A stretch of 64,000 nt of DNA from JAUNSR01 sp036655355 (GCA_036655355.1 JAVVQG010000010.1:86897-150896); one strand, 5' to 3'; positions 18,420 through 28,200 are shown, counted from the stretch's first letter. Numbers and translations are program-made. Notes: a model not told the origin generated them from the sequence alone.

Positions 18420-20069
18420 TTATTTAATGATTACCTTTTTTGTTTTATTTCCTACGCGTACGATTACCATCTGCGGTACATCGATGCCGTCGATCTCTGT
18501 TACATGAGCGTTGGCGATTCGCGTTGTGATCTTTTGTCCCATAACGGAATAAACCTCGATTTTTTCTCCTGCAGGAGCTGAAACCATCAGTTTGCCATTC
18601 TGTACATAGATGCTGTGTTTCTCCGTATTCACGGTTCCGATACCGCTGATAATCTGAATATCCGCTTCTGAACGCGGTACGATCTGCTGAGTGCTCTTAT
18701 AGTTGATCACTACGCCGATAAGATTTACCGGAACGGTCGGGATCGGTTTTCCGATGTAATCCACATCCGGATATTGTGTGCGAAGTACCGGGTTGGTAGC
18801 TCCGTTCAGATTGTATGATTTGGATATGACAAAATTGCCTGTTCCTCCGATTGTTACCTCAGATAGCTTCACTAACTGAGCGGGGTATTTAGAAAGCTCA
18901 TCCAATTTTATCGCTACCGGAGTCACAACGTTTCCGGTTGACGTTGGTGCACTTCCCGGTAATTCCGGTTCCAGTTCCAACATCTCATTATACACCGTCA
19001 ATTCGCCGCAAATTCCGGTAATACCATCGCCCTCTTTATACGTGATGCCCAAAGTGGAATCATCGTCATACACTACGATCGCACCCGTAGCATCTTGAAT
19101 GTGCATTGTGACTTTGCCATTGTTTACCGATACCATTGTAACAACAGCTTCGCCGGTTACTCTGTATACATTTCCAGCCGTGCCTGCTCTCAGTCCGGCG
19201 ATGTTCGGTACGTCGGTGATTACTCCTTTGGTATAAGTTTCTGATGCGATTTCACTTGGGGCGAGTCCATCTTTATAAGCGATAGCCTTCACCGTAGTGG
19301 TTTCTGTGATTTGGAAAGGTGCCGTATAGAGCGTTCCCACAGTAGTGGATGGGTCTGTTCCGTCAACCGTATATCGAATGGTTGCACCCAACGTACCGGA
19401 AGCGATGGTGATCGTCATCGATTCATAGAATGTGTCGTCTGAAGGTAAGATCGGTTCCGCAGTAGTTGTTTCTACCACCGCGGCGGATTCTTCGATGGCA
19501 AGGTTGTCCATAAAGAAACGACGATCGGTATTGGCCAGTGCTTCAAATGTAATCGGAGTGGGTTCTGCGATCGCGGTGAACGTTTCAGAATAGTTAACCA
19601 TATCGCTTGCTTCTACCGGAAAACCAAGCTTCTCCTTGTGTGCGATGCTGATTGTCTTGGTTTGGCTTCCGTAGGTAATTTTTACGGCGGATGGCTTTGA
19701 AGTGGAGGTCTGAGCCCAAGCTGTCGCATCGAAAGAGATTTTGATGGCTTTGGCAGTTCCCGTCGCTACCGGATAGGTGGTCATTGAACCGGAAGTACTA
19801 CCTGTTGAGAATTTGATCATTCCCCCTGCGGAAGCCAGCGTGGAAGCTTCTTTTATAAATCCAAGAGCAGTGATGTGGTCTGCAGTGAGGTTTGGCATTG
19901 TAGATCCCGAAGTAGTGGCATCTCCGATTCCGTTCAATGCATCCATCGCATTGACATAAGGCAGCGTGAGTGTCGTAGCTGTCGTTTGTGACTGGCTCTG
20001 CAAACCGGTTGCTCCGAAAGAGGAAGCGACCATAAACAAAGCGGTTAATGAAAGCGTAAATTTCCTCAT
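18420..20069 (-). CDS. Secreted protein with chitobiase-like and OB-fold-like domains and a T9SS-type C-terminal tail
   Basis: A 549-residue protein with a cleavable signal peptide (MRKFTLSLTALFMVASSFGA). Residues ~30-195 form a beta-rich N-terminal region. ~200-280 is a chitobiase/beta-hexosaminidase C-terminal-like (Fn3-type) module with TIRYTVDGTDPSTTVGTLYT and ETTTVKAIAYKDG, a motif seen in many secreted Bacteroidota proteins. ~285-470 is an OB-fold-like module (VYRVTGEAVVTMVS, HIQDATGAIVVYDDD). The last ~75 residues (IYVQNGKLMVSAPAGEKIEVYSVMGQKI ... VIVRVGNKTKKVIIK) resemble a type IX secretion sorting domain. No enzymatic domain is visible, so it is probably a binding or structural surface protein. 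Confidence 0.8.
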   Translation of the reverse strand: MRKFTLSLTALFMVASSFGATGLQSQSQTTATTLTLPYVNAMDALNGIGDATTSGSTMPNLTADHITALGFIKEASTLASAGGMIKFSTGSTSGSMTTYPVATGTAKAIKISFDATAWAQTSTSKPSAVKITYGSQTKTISIAHKEKLGFPVEASDMVNYSETFTAIAEPTPITFEALANTDRRFFMDNLAIEESAAVVETTTAEPILPSDDTFYESMTITIASGTLGATIRYTVDGTDPSTTVGTLYTAPFQITETTTVKAIAYKDGLAPSEIASETYTKGVITDVPNIAGLRAGTAGNVYRVTGEAVVTMVSVNNGKVTMHIQDATGAIVVYDDDSTLGITYKEGDGITGICGELTVYNEMLELEPELPGSAPTSTGNVVTPVAIKLDELSKYPAQLVKLSEVTIGGTGNFVISKSYNLNGATNPVLRTQYPDVDYIGKPIPTVPVNLIGVVINYKSTQQIVPRSEADIQIISGIGTVNTEKHSIYVQNGKLMVSAPAGEKIEVYSVMGQKITTRIANAHVTEIDGIDVPQMVIVRVGNKTKKVIIK

Positions 20070-20154
20070 GATAAATAATTTAGTAGATTATACAATAGCA
20101 AATTGCTGATAAAAAACGATTTATCCACTAAATTACCTATTTAATTTATGAATT

Positions 20155-20186
20155 CAAAAATAAAGTAAAATAAACAATATGACAAT
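20155..20186 (-). promoter_or_regulatory. Promoter of the OB-fold secreted protein gene
   Basis: On the minus strand ATTG, a 20-bp spacer and TATTTTTG form a good Bacteroidota promoter. The implied leader is about 80 nt. Confidence 0.6.
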
Positions 20187-20205
20187 CTGATGACTTTAAC
20201 AGGTA

Positions 20206-20242
20206 TAAAAAAAGCGAACAGAAACGGATGTTCCTGTTCGCT
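20206..20242 (-). terminator. serS terminator
   Basis: AGCGAACAG and CTGTTCGCT pair as a 9-bp stem; on the minus strand it is followed by a run of seven T. It lies about 60 bp after the serS stop. Confidence 0.8.
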
Positions 20243-20300
20243 TAAATAGTATTCCGATTCCCCTGAAATGAGTTCTAACGGGGGAGGGGATTCGTATATT

Positions 20301-21575
20301 TTAGTCGATGTATTCGAAGCCTGTATAAGGTACCAAAGCTGCCGGTATCTTCACGCGACCGTCCGGCTGTTGATGGTTCTCAAGCAAAGCGGCAACGATG
20401 CGCGGCAAAGCAAGTGCCGAACCGTTCAAGGTGTGTGCCAACTGAGTTTTCTTGTCATCGCCTTTGAAACGGCATTTCAGACGGTTTGCCTGATAACTTT
20501 CGAAGTTAGAAACCGATGAAACTTCCAACCAACGTTTCTGAGCTGCGGAATACACTTCGAAATCGAACGTCAAAGCAGACGTGAAGCTCATGTCTCCACC
20601 GCAAAGACGAAGGATTCTCCAAGGCAATTCCAATTTCTCAACCAACGTCTGTACATACGAAACCATTTCGTCAAGATCCCGGTAAGAGGTATCCGGGTGA
20701 GCGATGCGTACGATTTCCACTTTGTCAAACTGATGAAGACGGTTCAAACCGCGTACGTCCTTACCGTAAGAACCTGCTTCACGACGGAAACAAGCCGAAT
20801 ACGCCGTATTCTTGATCGGAAGCTCTTTCTCGCTCAAGATTACATCGCGATAGATATTCGTTACCGGAACTTCGGCTGTCGGGATCAGATACAAATTATC
20901 TTCCGTGCAGTGATACATCTGTCCCTCTTTATCCGGAAGCTGGCCTGTACCGTAACCGGAAGCTTCGTTCACAACATAAGGGGGCTGTACTTCAAGGTAA
21001 CCGGCATCGCGGGCATTGTCCAGGAAGAAATTGATAAGGGCACGCTGAAGACGAGCGCCTTTACCTTTATATACAGGGAATCCCGCACCGGTGATCTTAA
21101 CACCCAGTTCGAAGTCGATCAGATCGAATTTCTTCGCGATATCCCAGTGTGGAAGGGCATCTTCCATCAAGTGAGGCATCGGACCGCCTGTACGTTCAAT
21201 CACGTTATCTTCGGCATGTTTTCCTTCCGGAACCGAAACGTGAGGAAGATTCGGGATCGTATAAAGCAGCTGAGTCATTTCAGATTCAGCATCCTTCATC
21301 AATGATTCATCTTTTTTGTTCACCTCTTTCAACTCTGCTACGCGAGCCTTAGCCGATTCAGCTTCCTCTTTCTTGCCCTCTTTCATGAACATGCCCACTG
21401 ATTTGGACAAAGCATTCACTTCAGCAAGATTTTTGTCAACTTCTGCCTGAGCAGTACGGCGAGTTTTATCCAACTCGATAATTTTCTCGATAACTTCGCG
21501 AGCATCGAAATGCTTTTTGGCTAATCGGGCGATTACTTCTTCCGGATTCTCCTTAATTACGTTTAGCGTTAGCAT
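20301..21575 (-). CDS. serS: Seryl-tRNA synthetase
   Basis: A 424-residue class II aminoacyl-tRNA synthetase that charges tRNA-Ser (and tRNA-Sec where present). The N-terminal ~110 residues form the expected long antiparallel coiled-coil arm (MLTLNVIKENPEEVIARLAKK ... AELKEVNKKDESLMKDAE). The catalytic core has motif 2 (CFRREAGSYGKDVRGLNRLHQF) and motif 3 (NGSALALPRIVAALLENHQQ), and the family ending GRVKIPAALVPYTGFEYI. Length matches the family. It is transcribed alone or with weak readthrough from the rplU-rpmA operon, from which it is separated by a terminator. Confidence 0.97.
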   Translation of the reverse strand: MLTLNVIKENPEEVIARLAKKHFDAREVIEKIIELDKTRRTAQAEVDKNLAEVNALSKSVGMFMKEGKKEEAESAKARVAELKEVNKKDESLMKDAESEMTQLLYTIPNLPHVSVPEGKHAEDNVIERTGGPMPHLMEDALPHWDIAKKFDLIDFELGVKITGAGFPVYKGKGARLQRALINFFLDNARDAGYLEVQPPYVVNEASGYGTGQLPDKEGQMYHCTEDNLYLIPTAEVPVTNIYRDVILSEKELPIKNTAYSACFRREAGSYGKDVRGLNRLHQFDKVEIVRIAHPDTSYRDLDEMVSYVQTLVEKLELPWRILRLCGGDMSFTSALTFDFEVYSAAQKRWLEVSSVSNFESYQANRLKCRFKGDDKKTQLAHTLNGSALALPRIVAALLENHQQPDGRVKIPAALVPYTGFEYID

Positions 21576-21652
21576 AATCTCTATAGGTCTATAACCGGCA
21601 TCGTTTCCCGGTGGGAGAGATGCCTTGTCATTAGTATTCTTAATTATATCGA

Positions 21653-21660
21653 CAAAGATA
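21653..21660 (-). promoter_or_regulatory. Predicted -7 box for serS
   Basis: TATCTTTG on the minus strand matches TAnnTTTG; there is no clear -33 box. The implied leader is about 70 nt. Confidence 0.45.
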
Positions 21661-21670
21661 AATAAAAATA

Positions 21671-21710
21671 GAAACTCCCGTTTTCTACATAGTGTAAAAA
21701 ACGGGAGCTC
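21671..21710 (-). terminator. Terminator of the rplU-rpmA operon
   Basis: CTCCCGTTTT and AAAACGGGAG are perfect 10-bp arms. On the minus strand they are followed by TTTCTATTTTTATTT. Confidence 0.75.
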
Positions 21711-21746
21711 AGTCTCTTTTCTTATCTCGAGGTAAACTCTGAAAGA

Positions 21747-22004
21747 TTAGTTTAGAGGTTCTACAGAAATGTAAGAACGGTTTTCACCTTTTTTGCGGAA
21801 AGACACTGTTCCGTCTACAAGAGCGAACAAAGTGTGGTCTTTACCAATACCTACATTTTCACCTGGATGGTGAGTTGTACCTCTCTGGCGTACGATGATG
21901 TTACCAGCTTTTGCAAACTGTCCACCGAAGATTTTTACGCCTAATCGTTTGCTTTCGGATTCGCGTCCGTTCTTAGAACTACCGACACCTTTTTTGTGAG
22001 CCAT
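21747..22004 (-). CDS. rpmA: 50S ribosomal protein L27
   Basis: An 85-residue protein beginning MAHKKGVGSSKNGRESESKRLGVK, the conserved L27 N-terminus that reaches toward the peptidyl-transferase centre, and containing GGQFAKAGNIIVRQRGTTHHPG. It is the second gene of the usual rplU-rpmA pair, 20 bp after rplU. It lacks the N-terminal cleavable extension known from Firmicutes. Confidence 0.98.
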   Translation of the reverse strand: MAHKKGVGSSKNGRESESKRLGVKIFGGQFAKAGNIIVRQRGTTHHPGENVGIGKDHTLFALVDGTVSFRKKGENRSYISVEPLN

Positions 22005-22024
22005 TTTCTTCTAAAATTTAATGA

Positions 22025-22342
22025 TTAAGCTACTACTTCTTTAATTAACACCTGAGTAAACTGCTGGCGGTGGCCATTGCGTTTTCTGTAACCTTTTCTA
22101 CGTTTTTTGTGGAAAACGATTACTTTCTCACCTTTGATGATAGGAGCGATAACTTCGCATACTACCTTCGCGCCTTCAACAACTGGAGCACCAACTGTTA
22201 CAACGCCATCTTTGTCTGCAAGAAGAACTTTGTCGAATACTACTTCAGCACCGTTAGTTGCTTCTGCGATGTGGTGAACATACAGTTTTTTTCCAGCTTC
22301 CGCTTTGAACTGCTGTCCCTGAATCTCAACGATTACGTACAT
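22025..22342 (-). CDS. rplU: 50S ribosomal protein L21
   Basis: A 105-residue protein with MYVIVEIQGQQFKAEAGKKLYV and the basic tail KGEKVIVFHKKRRKGYRKRNGHRQ that binds 23S rRNA. It is the first gene of the rplU-rpmA operon and has a consensus promoter ~95 bp upstream. The leader contains a short GC-rich hairpin (22370-22380). Confidence 0.98.
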   Translation of the reverse strand: MYVIVEIQGQQFKAEAGKKLYVHHIAEATNGAEVVFDKVLLADKDGVVTVGAPVVEGAKVVCEVIAPIIKGEKVIVFHKKRRKGYRKRNGHRQQFTQVLIKEVVA

Positions 22343-22437
22343 CTGTTATAATTATTATACAGGTTATCTCCGCAAGGCGGGTTTTTTCTCAGCTTTGTTT
22401 AAGCCACCTCTTTTTTGCCTTTATCGGAATCAGTGTG

Positions 22438-22469
22438 CAAAAGTATATCTTTTTGTGCTATTGGACAAT
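22438..22469 (-). promoter_or_regulatory. Promoter of rplU-rpmA
   Basis: On the minus strand ATTG (22466-22469), a 20-bp spacer and TACTTTTG (22438-22445) match the Bacteroidota consensus. The leader to rplU is about 90 nt. Confidence 0.7.
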
Positions 22470-22556
22470 AGTTTAAAGCAATAAAATTGAAGATACACCT
22501 CAAAAAAACAAAAATCCGGTTACCCTTTTCAATGTATTTATTTCACCAACTCAAGG

Positions 22557-23024
22557 TTAAAGGCATTCGGGAATAATTTTCCATCTCATTCGCAATCTTC
22601 CCTCCTCGAAGTCGGAAGAGAGGATCTTAAAGAAGCCGATCTCAGAAGTATTTTCCACATGACTGCCGATGCAGGCACAGATGTCGTAGTCGCCGATTCT
22701 GACGATGCGCAACGTTTCGCTTGCATCTTCGGGCAATTTGCTCAAATCCACCCCTTCGGGCAACTGTTCCCGGCTGACGAGTTCGGAGGTAACCGCCAGA
22801 TTACGTCTGATCTGTTCGTTCACACGTGCTTCCACCTCTTTTAATTGATCTTCCGTCGGGGCTTCCGTGAGGATATAGTCGCATTTACTTTTTTTCCTTT
22901 CGATGTGGGCATTTCGCGAACGTTCACATCCGAACATCCGCACCATGGTTTGATTGAGCAGGTGCTCGGCTGTATGCGATGGTTCGAAATAATCTTTTTT
23001 GGGTTGGTTGATAATGTTTTCCAT
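22557..23024 (-). CDS. AlaX-like alanyl-tRNA editing / threonyl-alanyl-tRNA synthetase SAD-domain protein
   Basis: A 155-residue stand-alone editing-domain protein. It has the zinc-binding pattern of the AlaRS/ThrRS second additional domain: HTAEHLL (HxxxH) near the N-terminus and CACIGSHV (CxxxH) near residue 120. Such proteins hydrolyse mischarged Ser- or Gly-tRNA-Ala in trans. The ATG at 23024 is preferred because the longer form, from 23057, would overlap the upstream gene by 17 bp and adds a non-conserved MCLEYKSVNFF. The gene follows the small hypothetical gene by 16 bp and is probably co-transcribed with it. Confidence 0.8.
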   Translation of the reverse strand: MENIINQPKKDYFEPSHTAEHLLNQTMVRMFGCERSRNAHIERKKSKCDYILTEAPTEDQLKEVEARVNEQIRRNLAVTSELVSREQLPEGVDLSKLPEDASETLRIVRIGDYDICACIGSHVENTSEIGFFKILSSDFEEGRLRMRWKIIPECL

Positions 23025-23040
23025 AAAGAAATTAACTGAT

Positions 23041-23301
23041 TTATACTCCAAGCACAATGCTTGCGTCGATATTTAATTTTCCCATTTCGAGCATTCTCAA
23101 TTTAATTACTTCAATTAAAGAAGGGGTGTAAATCGGATAATACTCTTCCTCATATTCTTCAATTAATGAGGTTGATAGGTCAGGTTCGATCAGATAACGG
23201 TCGTTTTTGGGAATACAATCCTGCACCAATGGACAAAGTTCTTCTATCCGCTCCATGGTTGCATCGGATTCTATCTTCGTTTTAATCTTACTCAGAATCA
23301 A
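23041..23301 (-). CDS. Hypothetical 86-residue acidic protein
   Basis: I do not recognise a family. The protein is soluble and acidic (YEEEYYPIYTPSLIEVIKLRML), has no signal peptide or membrane segment, and ends IDASIVLGV. It is preceded by a strong terminator for the upstream gene and lies 16 bp before the AlaX-like gene, which suggests a two-gene unit. Confidence 0.55.
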   Translation of the reverse strand: MILSKIKTKIESDATMERIEELCPLVQDCIPKNDRYLIEPDLSTSLIEEYEEEYYPIYTPSLIEVIKLRMLEMGKLNIDASIVLGV

Positions 23302-23354
23302 AAATAATAAAACACTTCTATATTCCAGAACAATGTCTTGGAATATAGAAGTGT
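23302..23354 (-). terminator. Terminator with long stem downstream of the PH-like membrane protein gene
   Basis: ACACTTCTATATTCCAGA and TCTTGGAATATAGAAGTGT pair over about 17 bp with one bulge. The minus-strand product ends GTGTTTTATTATTTTTG. Confidence 0.75.
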
Positions 23355-23383
23355 CTTGGTGTGAAATTGAATTCCTGAAGATC

Positions 23384-23791
23384 CTAAACGGCGATCTTTT
23401 CCGGTATGCTTTTTTCCAGCAAATGAAGCAGGCTCTTCAGATCGGTATCATTGATGGTAGTCCACGAGCGATAACCGTTCTTTAGGTAACGGATGGTCAA
23501 GCTCTTCACATCCCCCGAATGCTTACGGGCAACGTCGACTTGGAGGATTGAGCCGAGCGGAATCTCTTTTTTCAAACAAACCGCATCCCAGCAGCCGTTC
23601 TGAACGACGATTTTTTCATGATCTATCCGATAACGGCGATTTAGAAAATAGTACAAAACCAGCGTGGGGATGATATTGAACAGAAGGAGGTAATTCTGAT
23701 GCAGGAAAACATAAATAAGCATACCGATACTAAATAGTATTACCAATATATTGACGTAATACATCTCGCGAGAGGTTCTAAGTTGTTTCAT
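23384..23791 (-). CDS. Small membrane protein with PH-like (YdbT/DUF304-type) domain
   Basis: A 135-residue protein with two closely spaced N-terminal membrane segments (YYVNILVILFSIGMLIYVFL, LLLFNIIPTLVLYYFL). A cytoplasmic domain follows (RYRIDHEKIVVQNGCWDAVCLKKEIPLGSILQVDVARK) that resembles bacterial PH domains of the DUF304 type. The function is unknown. It is the second gene of a pair with the small membrane protein upstream (24-bp gap) and ends in a strong terminator. Confidence 0.65.
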   Translation of the reverse strand: MKQLRTSREMYYVNILVILFSIGMLIYVFLHQNYLLLFNIIPTLVLYYFLNRRYRIDHEKIVVQNGCWDAVCLKKEIPLGSILQVDVARKHSGDVKSLTIRYLKNGYRSWTTINDTDLKSLLHLLEKSIPEKIAV

Positions 23792-23815
23792 AATGACTCA
23801 TTTTTAAGATCTGTC

Positions 23816-23995
23816 TTACCATTTGTCTTTCCATCGCAGCAAGATTCCCACTAAGATCATCAATATTCCTCCAATAAAAAGAAGCAATCCATCGATACCC
23901 ACCAAGCCGTCTGAGGAGGTGAAATAGAGGATGAACAAAAAGAGAATAAGAAGAATACCGACGAAGATAAAAAGGTTGCTGTGAATTTTATACAT
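23816..23995 (-). CDS. Small two-segment membrane protein (59 residues)
   Basis: A 59-residue protein, MYKIHSNLFIFVGILLILF..., with two predicted membrane helices separated by the short loop TSSDGLVGID and a positively charged end (RWKDKW). The start at 23995 is chosen because the longer reading frame to 24085 adds a polar, non-conserved segment. Function unknown. It is divergent from the large transporter operon and shares its upstream region, which contains a long inverted repeat and a motif also found upstream of the MATE gene. Confidence 0.5.
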   Translation of the reverse strand: MYKIHSNLFIFVGILLILFLFILYFTSSDGLVGIDGLLLFIGGILMILVGILLRWKDKW

Positions 23996-24132
23996 GATAT
24001 ATGATTTCGTAAAACAGGATCGATGAATTTGATGAAGATAAAAAATATCATTGAAATCACATCCCTGTTTAGGAGAATTATTCACAATGAGGGGGTTAAT
24101 TGCCGTGGGGATTTCTCGAAAGAATCCAACAG

Positions 24133-24156
24133 AACGGGTGAATTCTTAAACGCAAG
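24133..24156. repeat. Motif shared with the MATE upstream region (copy 1)
   Basis: AACGGGTGAATTCTTAAAC (24133-24151) followed by GCAAG. A copy with one mismatch lies at 41232-41250. It is 138 bp upstream of the minus-strand gene starting at 23995, and inside the divergent region before the ABC-RND operon. Confidence 0.5.
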
Positions 24157-24165
24157 TTAATATTT

Positions 24166-24211
24166 AATAAACATTAAAATTATCATTATATTGATATTTT
24201 TAATGTTTATT
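24166..24211. promoter_or_regulatory. 14-bp perfect inverted repeat in the divergent region before the ABC-RND operon
   Basis: AATAAACATTAAAA and TTTTAATGTTTATT are perfect arms with an 18-bp spacer. The AT-rich arms and the position between divergent genes suggest an operator or AT-rich control site. Apart from this and the shared motif, 23996-24344 shows no gene and no confident -33/-7 pair. Confidence 0.4.
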
Positions 24212-24344
24212 TGTTGGAGTATCGTGAGACTAACCAACTTACATACATCAAAATAGAGAATACCGAAAGTGAATAAAAGGGGTTGAATAAATCACATTAC
24301 CCGGAATCACGTTTACAGAAAAACACCACCAGAAGTCACACGAT

Positions 24345-25238
24345 ATGAGTATCATCATTAAAGGAGTAAATAAAGTCTACCCCAACGGAAATCACGCTTT
24401 GAAAGATGTCAACCTTGAAATCTTGCCCGGTATGTTCGGATTACTCGGTCCCAACGGAGCCGGTAAATCCACGCTGATCCGTATTCTTGTCGCATTGATG
24501 GAACCCACCTCGGGCAGTATTGAGATGTATGGATACGATCTGCTCAAGCAAAGAGAGGAGGCACGTCGGATCATCGGCTACCTGCCGCAGGATTTTCGTT
24601 TTTTCGCAGGGTATAAAACCTGGGAATTTCTGGATTATGCGGCCTCTCTTTCGGGAATCACCAAACGGAGTGAACGAAAAGAGCGAGTGGATAAGATGCT
24701 TGATTCGGTGGGGCTTTTCGAAGTACGAGACCGTGCGGCGAACAAATTGTCCGGTGGAATGAAAAGACGTCTCGGGATTGCCCAGGCGCTCATCCATCAG
24801 CCTAAACTGATTATCGTGGACGAACCCACCACGGGCCTCGACCCCGAAGAGCGTATCCGGTTCAGAAACCTACTCTCACAAGCCACCGAAGATGATGTAA
24901 CGATCATTCTCTCCACGCACATTGTGGGAGATATCTCAAGCTCCTGTAACCAGATGGCCCTACTTAATAAAGGACAACTCTCCTTCATCGGTTCTCCTCA
25001 GGAGATTACCAAACAAGCGAAAGGGAAAGTGTGGCGAGCCCGAATCCGCGAAGAGCAGTTTCAGGATCTCAATGAACGGTTTCCCATCACTTCTACCATT
25101 CCCATTGCGGGAGGGTGGGACGTCCAGATCGTTTCGCAGAACAAACCGTGTCCCGAAGCAGAGCTATACGATCCGAATCTAGAGCACGCCTATGTTTATT
25201 ATATGGAAAACAACCTTGACCTATGGCGCAATGCCTAA
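24345..25238 (+). CDS. ABC-2 type transporter ATP-binding protein (first gene of hybrid ABC-RND operon)
   Basis: A 297-residue nucleotide-binding domain. Walker A GPNGAGKST (~residues 36-44), Q-loop LPQDF, signature KLSGGMKRR, Walker B LIIVDEPTTGLDP and H-loop STHI are all intact, so it should hydrolyse ATP. The C-terminal ~70 residues carry the accessory domain typical of ABC-2 ATPases, ending DPNLEHAYVYYM. It closely resembles the NBD fused to the second RND pump of the same operon (same ERIRFRNLL and DISSSCNQ stretches), so the two NBDs probably form a heterodimer. It lies 21 bp before the permease fusion gene. Confidence 0.93.
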   Translation: MSIIIKGVNKVYPNGNHALKDVNLEILPGMFGLLGPNGAGKSTLIRILVALMEPTSGSIEMYGYDLLKQREEARRIIGYLPQDFRFFAGYKTWEFLDYAASLSGITKRSERKERVDKMLDSVGLFEVRDRAANKLSGGMKRRLGIAQALIHQPKLIIVDEPTTGLDPEERIRFRNLLSQATEDDVTIILSTHIVGDISSSCNQMALLNKGQLSFIGSPQEITKQAKGKVWRARIREEQFQDLNERFPITSTIPIAGGWDVQIVSQNKPCPEAELYDPNLEHAYVYYMENNLDLWRNA

Positions 25239-25259
25239 CGGTACACAGAAACACACACA

Positions 25260-28200
25260 ATGAGCTTATTTACAACCATCAATTCCGTAGCCAGATACGA
25301 GCGTAAACTTCTCTTCAGGAGTTGGTTCTTTCGGATTTTCGCGATACTCTCCCTGGTGCCGATCTGTTTTTTCAACTGGATTTTCCTGAAGGAATCCCCC
25401 GAGTGGACGCTCCGTGCCATCCCCTCCAACATCCCTTATATGAACCTGCTTTTTCTGAATGTGGGACAGGCCATCATTGCGATTTTCCTGGCATCCGACT
25501 TCATTAAAAGGGATAAGAAACTAGATACCTCGGAGGTGTTCTTCGTCAAGCCGATGAGTAACGTGGCGTATGTAATAGGGAAGACGTGGGGAACGCTCCA
25601 GATGTTCTTGGGCCTAAACCTCGTTGCGTTGGCGATCGGGTTGGTGATGAACAGCTTGATCGATGAGGCTTGGATTGATTGGAGTGCATCTGTTTTCTAT
25701 TTCTTCGTCATCTCTGTACCTACCCTTGTTTTTATCATCGGACTCTCTTACTTCATGATGACATTGCTCAAAAATCAAGGCATCACGTTTGTCCTGTTAT
25801 TGGGTTATATCGCCTTCACCTTGTTTTATGTGAAGGAAAAGTGCTATTACCTGTTCGATTATATCGGGTATAATCTTCCGTTGATGAAATCAGACGTTGT
25901 GGGATTCACCAATCTGCATCAGATCTTAATGCTTCGGGGGATGTATCTCTTGCTCGGGCTGGGACTGATCGGACTGACCATCTTTAAGTTGGAACGATTA
26001 CCCAATACCCGTCGCGGCAAACACATCTCGCTGTTGGTTACGCTACTTCTTCTCGGGTCTGGCTTCAGCACGATGTATTTCTATATTTCCGGATACAATC
26101 AGGTGGAGGATGACCGTGAAAACTTCCTGACCCTCAACAATAACTATGCGCGTGGAGCCGTAATCCGACCTTTGCATTATGATATTTCCCTGACACAACA
26201 CCCTGATTCCGTTTCCTCTACCCTCATTTTCAAAGGAGTGGCATTGCAAAACACGAAAGAACTGATTTTCACCCTTAACCCGGGATTGAAATTGCGGAAT
26301 TTGAAACTGGATAACAGGCAGGTGCCGTATCGTCGTGAAGCGCAGATTATTTGCATCGAGCCTGAAAAAGAGATTGCCGCAGGGGATACCCTACAGTTGT
26401 CATTCGATTACGGCGGAACGATCAACCGACACTTCTGTTACCTCGATATTGAAGCAGAGGAGTTTAATAAGACTCAGAATGTCATGATGTTCAATGTCGA
26501 CAAACAATATGCCTTTGTCACCCCCCGCTTCCTGATGTTGATACCCGAATGTTATTGGTATCCGCGTCCGGGTACCTCGTACAGCGCCGAGCATCCCGAT
26601 TGGCAGCAATCCTTCTTTGCCGACTATTCACTCTCCGTGAAACCGTTGGCGGGACTTACTCCCGTTTCGCAGGGAAGTTGTGAAACAGACAGTGTGACGA
26701 ATACATGGCGTTTCAACAGCTCCGTACCGATGATTGCGACATCTTTGGTGATTGGCGATTATGAGAAAAAATCGCTTGTAGTGGATTCTGTCAGCTACGA
26801 ACGATGGCACTTCAGGGGACACGATTTTATCACCCAATCGCTTGATTCTATCCGCGATACGATTCCGGCACTCATCACCGCTGCGAAGGATATGTTTGAG
26901 AGTAGCCGCCGATTGAAATACCCCTTCTCCCGCTTAGCGGCCGTTGAGGTGCCGGCGCAGTTCGCTCATTACGAACGCCTTTGGAGCATGGCTCAGGAGT
27001 GTATTCAGCCGGAACTGATCTTTATCAAGGAAAGAGCATACAATTTTAGTCCGGTTGTATTATCACAGCAATTGCAACAGCGCATGAAATGGCGCAAATA
27101 TGACCGTAGGCAACGTACCGATCTCGAAATAAAGGTGGAGGTGCTTGAAATTGCAATCAGGCAGTTCACCTTCTCGACCGGAGGATTCAACTTCAATAGC
27201 CAGATGGGAGGAAAAGCGGAACTCACACAGAAAAACAACCCCTACTATATCTTCCCTCAGCTATTCAATTTCCGGGTTAACATCTACTCGGACGAATGGG
27301 CGTTTGCAAACCGGTTACTCGAGTTATACATCGTACCCAACTCCTCGGAGGATTGGATTCGCAATTACAACGGAATTTCCAACCAGGAGAAAGTCAACTT
27401 GTTTTTGCGCCAGAACTCTTTCCGCCAATTACTCGATGATCCGAACATGCTCAAATTGCGCAATGATTTGATCGCCCTGAAGGCGGACGAACTCTTCAGA
27501 AGAGGAGAGCGTATGGTTACGCGAAACGATTTCCAAGATTACCTCTACCGGTTTATCGAATCACACAGTTTCAGAAATGTCAGCTTCAATACGCTGATCG
27601 ACTCCTTAAGTTTGTTGACGGAGGTGCCTTTTGAGGAATTCCTACCTGTATGGATGGACTCGGTCTCGGTACCGGTTTTTGAGATAGAGCAGCCTCAGAC
27701 CGTATTGGTGCGCGAAAAGAGTCGCGAAAAATATGAAACGACGGTTCGTATCCGCAATACCTCCAAGCACAAAGGGCTCTTATTGTATAAAGTCGTTGCA
27801 CAACAAAACGAATTCAAAGATCAATATGTGTTCGTCGAGGGGGAGGAGTGCATCGATTGGGTGGTTCATACCGAAACGGCGCCTAACCGATACGAATTCA
27901 ATACGCTCATTTCGGCCAATATTCCTTCGAAGTTCAATTTCGGAAGCGGTAGGGTAGAGACGGTTACCAACCGTTTGTTGCGTGAAGAGAGTTCCTATCC
28001 GGCTCCTTACGAATCGATAAATGAAAATGAAATCATCGTAGACGATGAAGACCCCGGCTTCAGTGTGACGGAAGACAAACGTACCGGTTTATTACCCCGG
28101 TTGATGACAAAACCCAAAGATGAATCCACTCGATTCTCCGGATTAAATTGGTGGCGTACCCCCGTGAACTGGATCATTACCACCAACAGTCATTATTACG

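Noticed and set aside
22370..22390. Plus-strand terminator in front of rplU
   Set aside because: CCGC-AAG-GCGG followed by T looks like a terminator on the plus strand, but no plus-strand gene ends there. It is more likely a leader stem of rplU.
23816..24085. Longer 89-residue form of the small membrane protein
   Set aside because: The extra 30 N-terminal residues are polar and contain two Cys (MNNSPKQGCDF...), unlike the compact two-helix protein starting at 23995.
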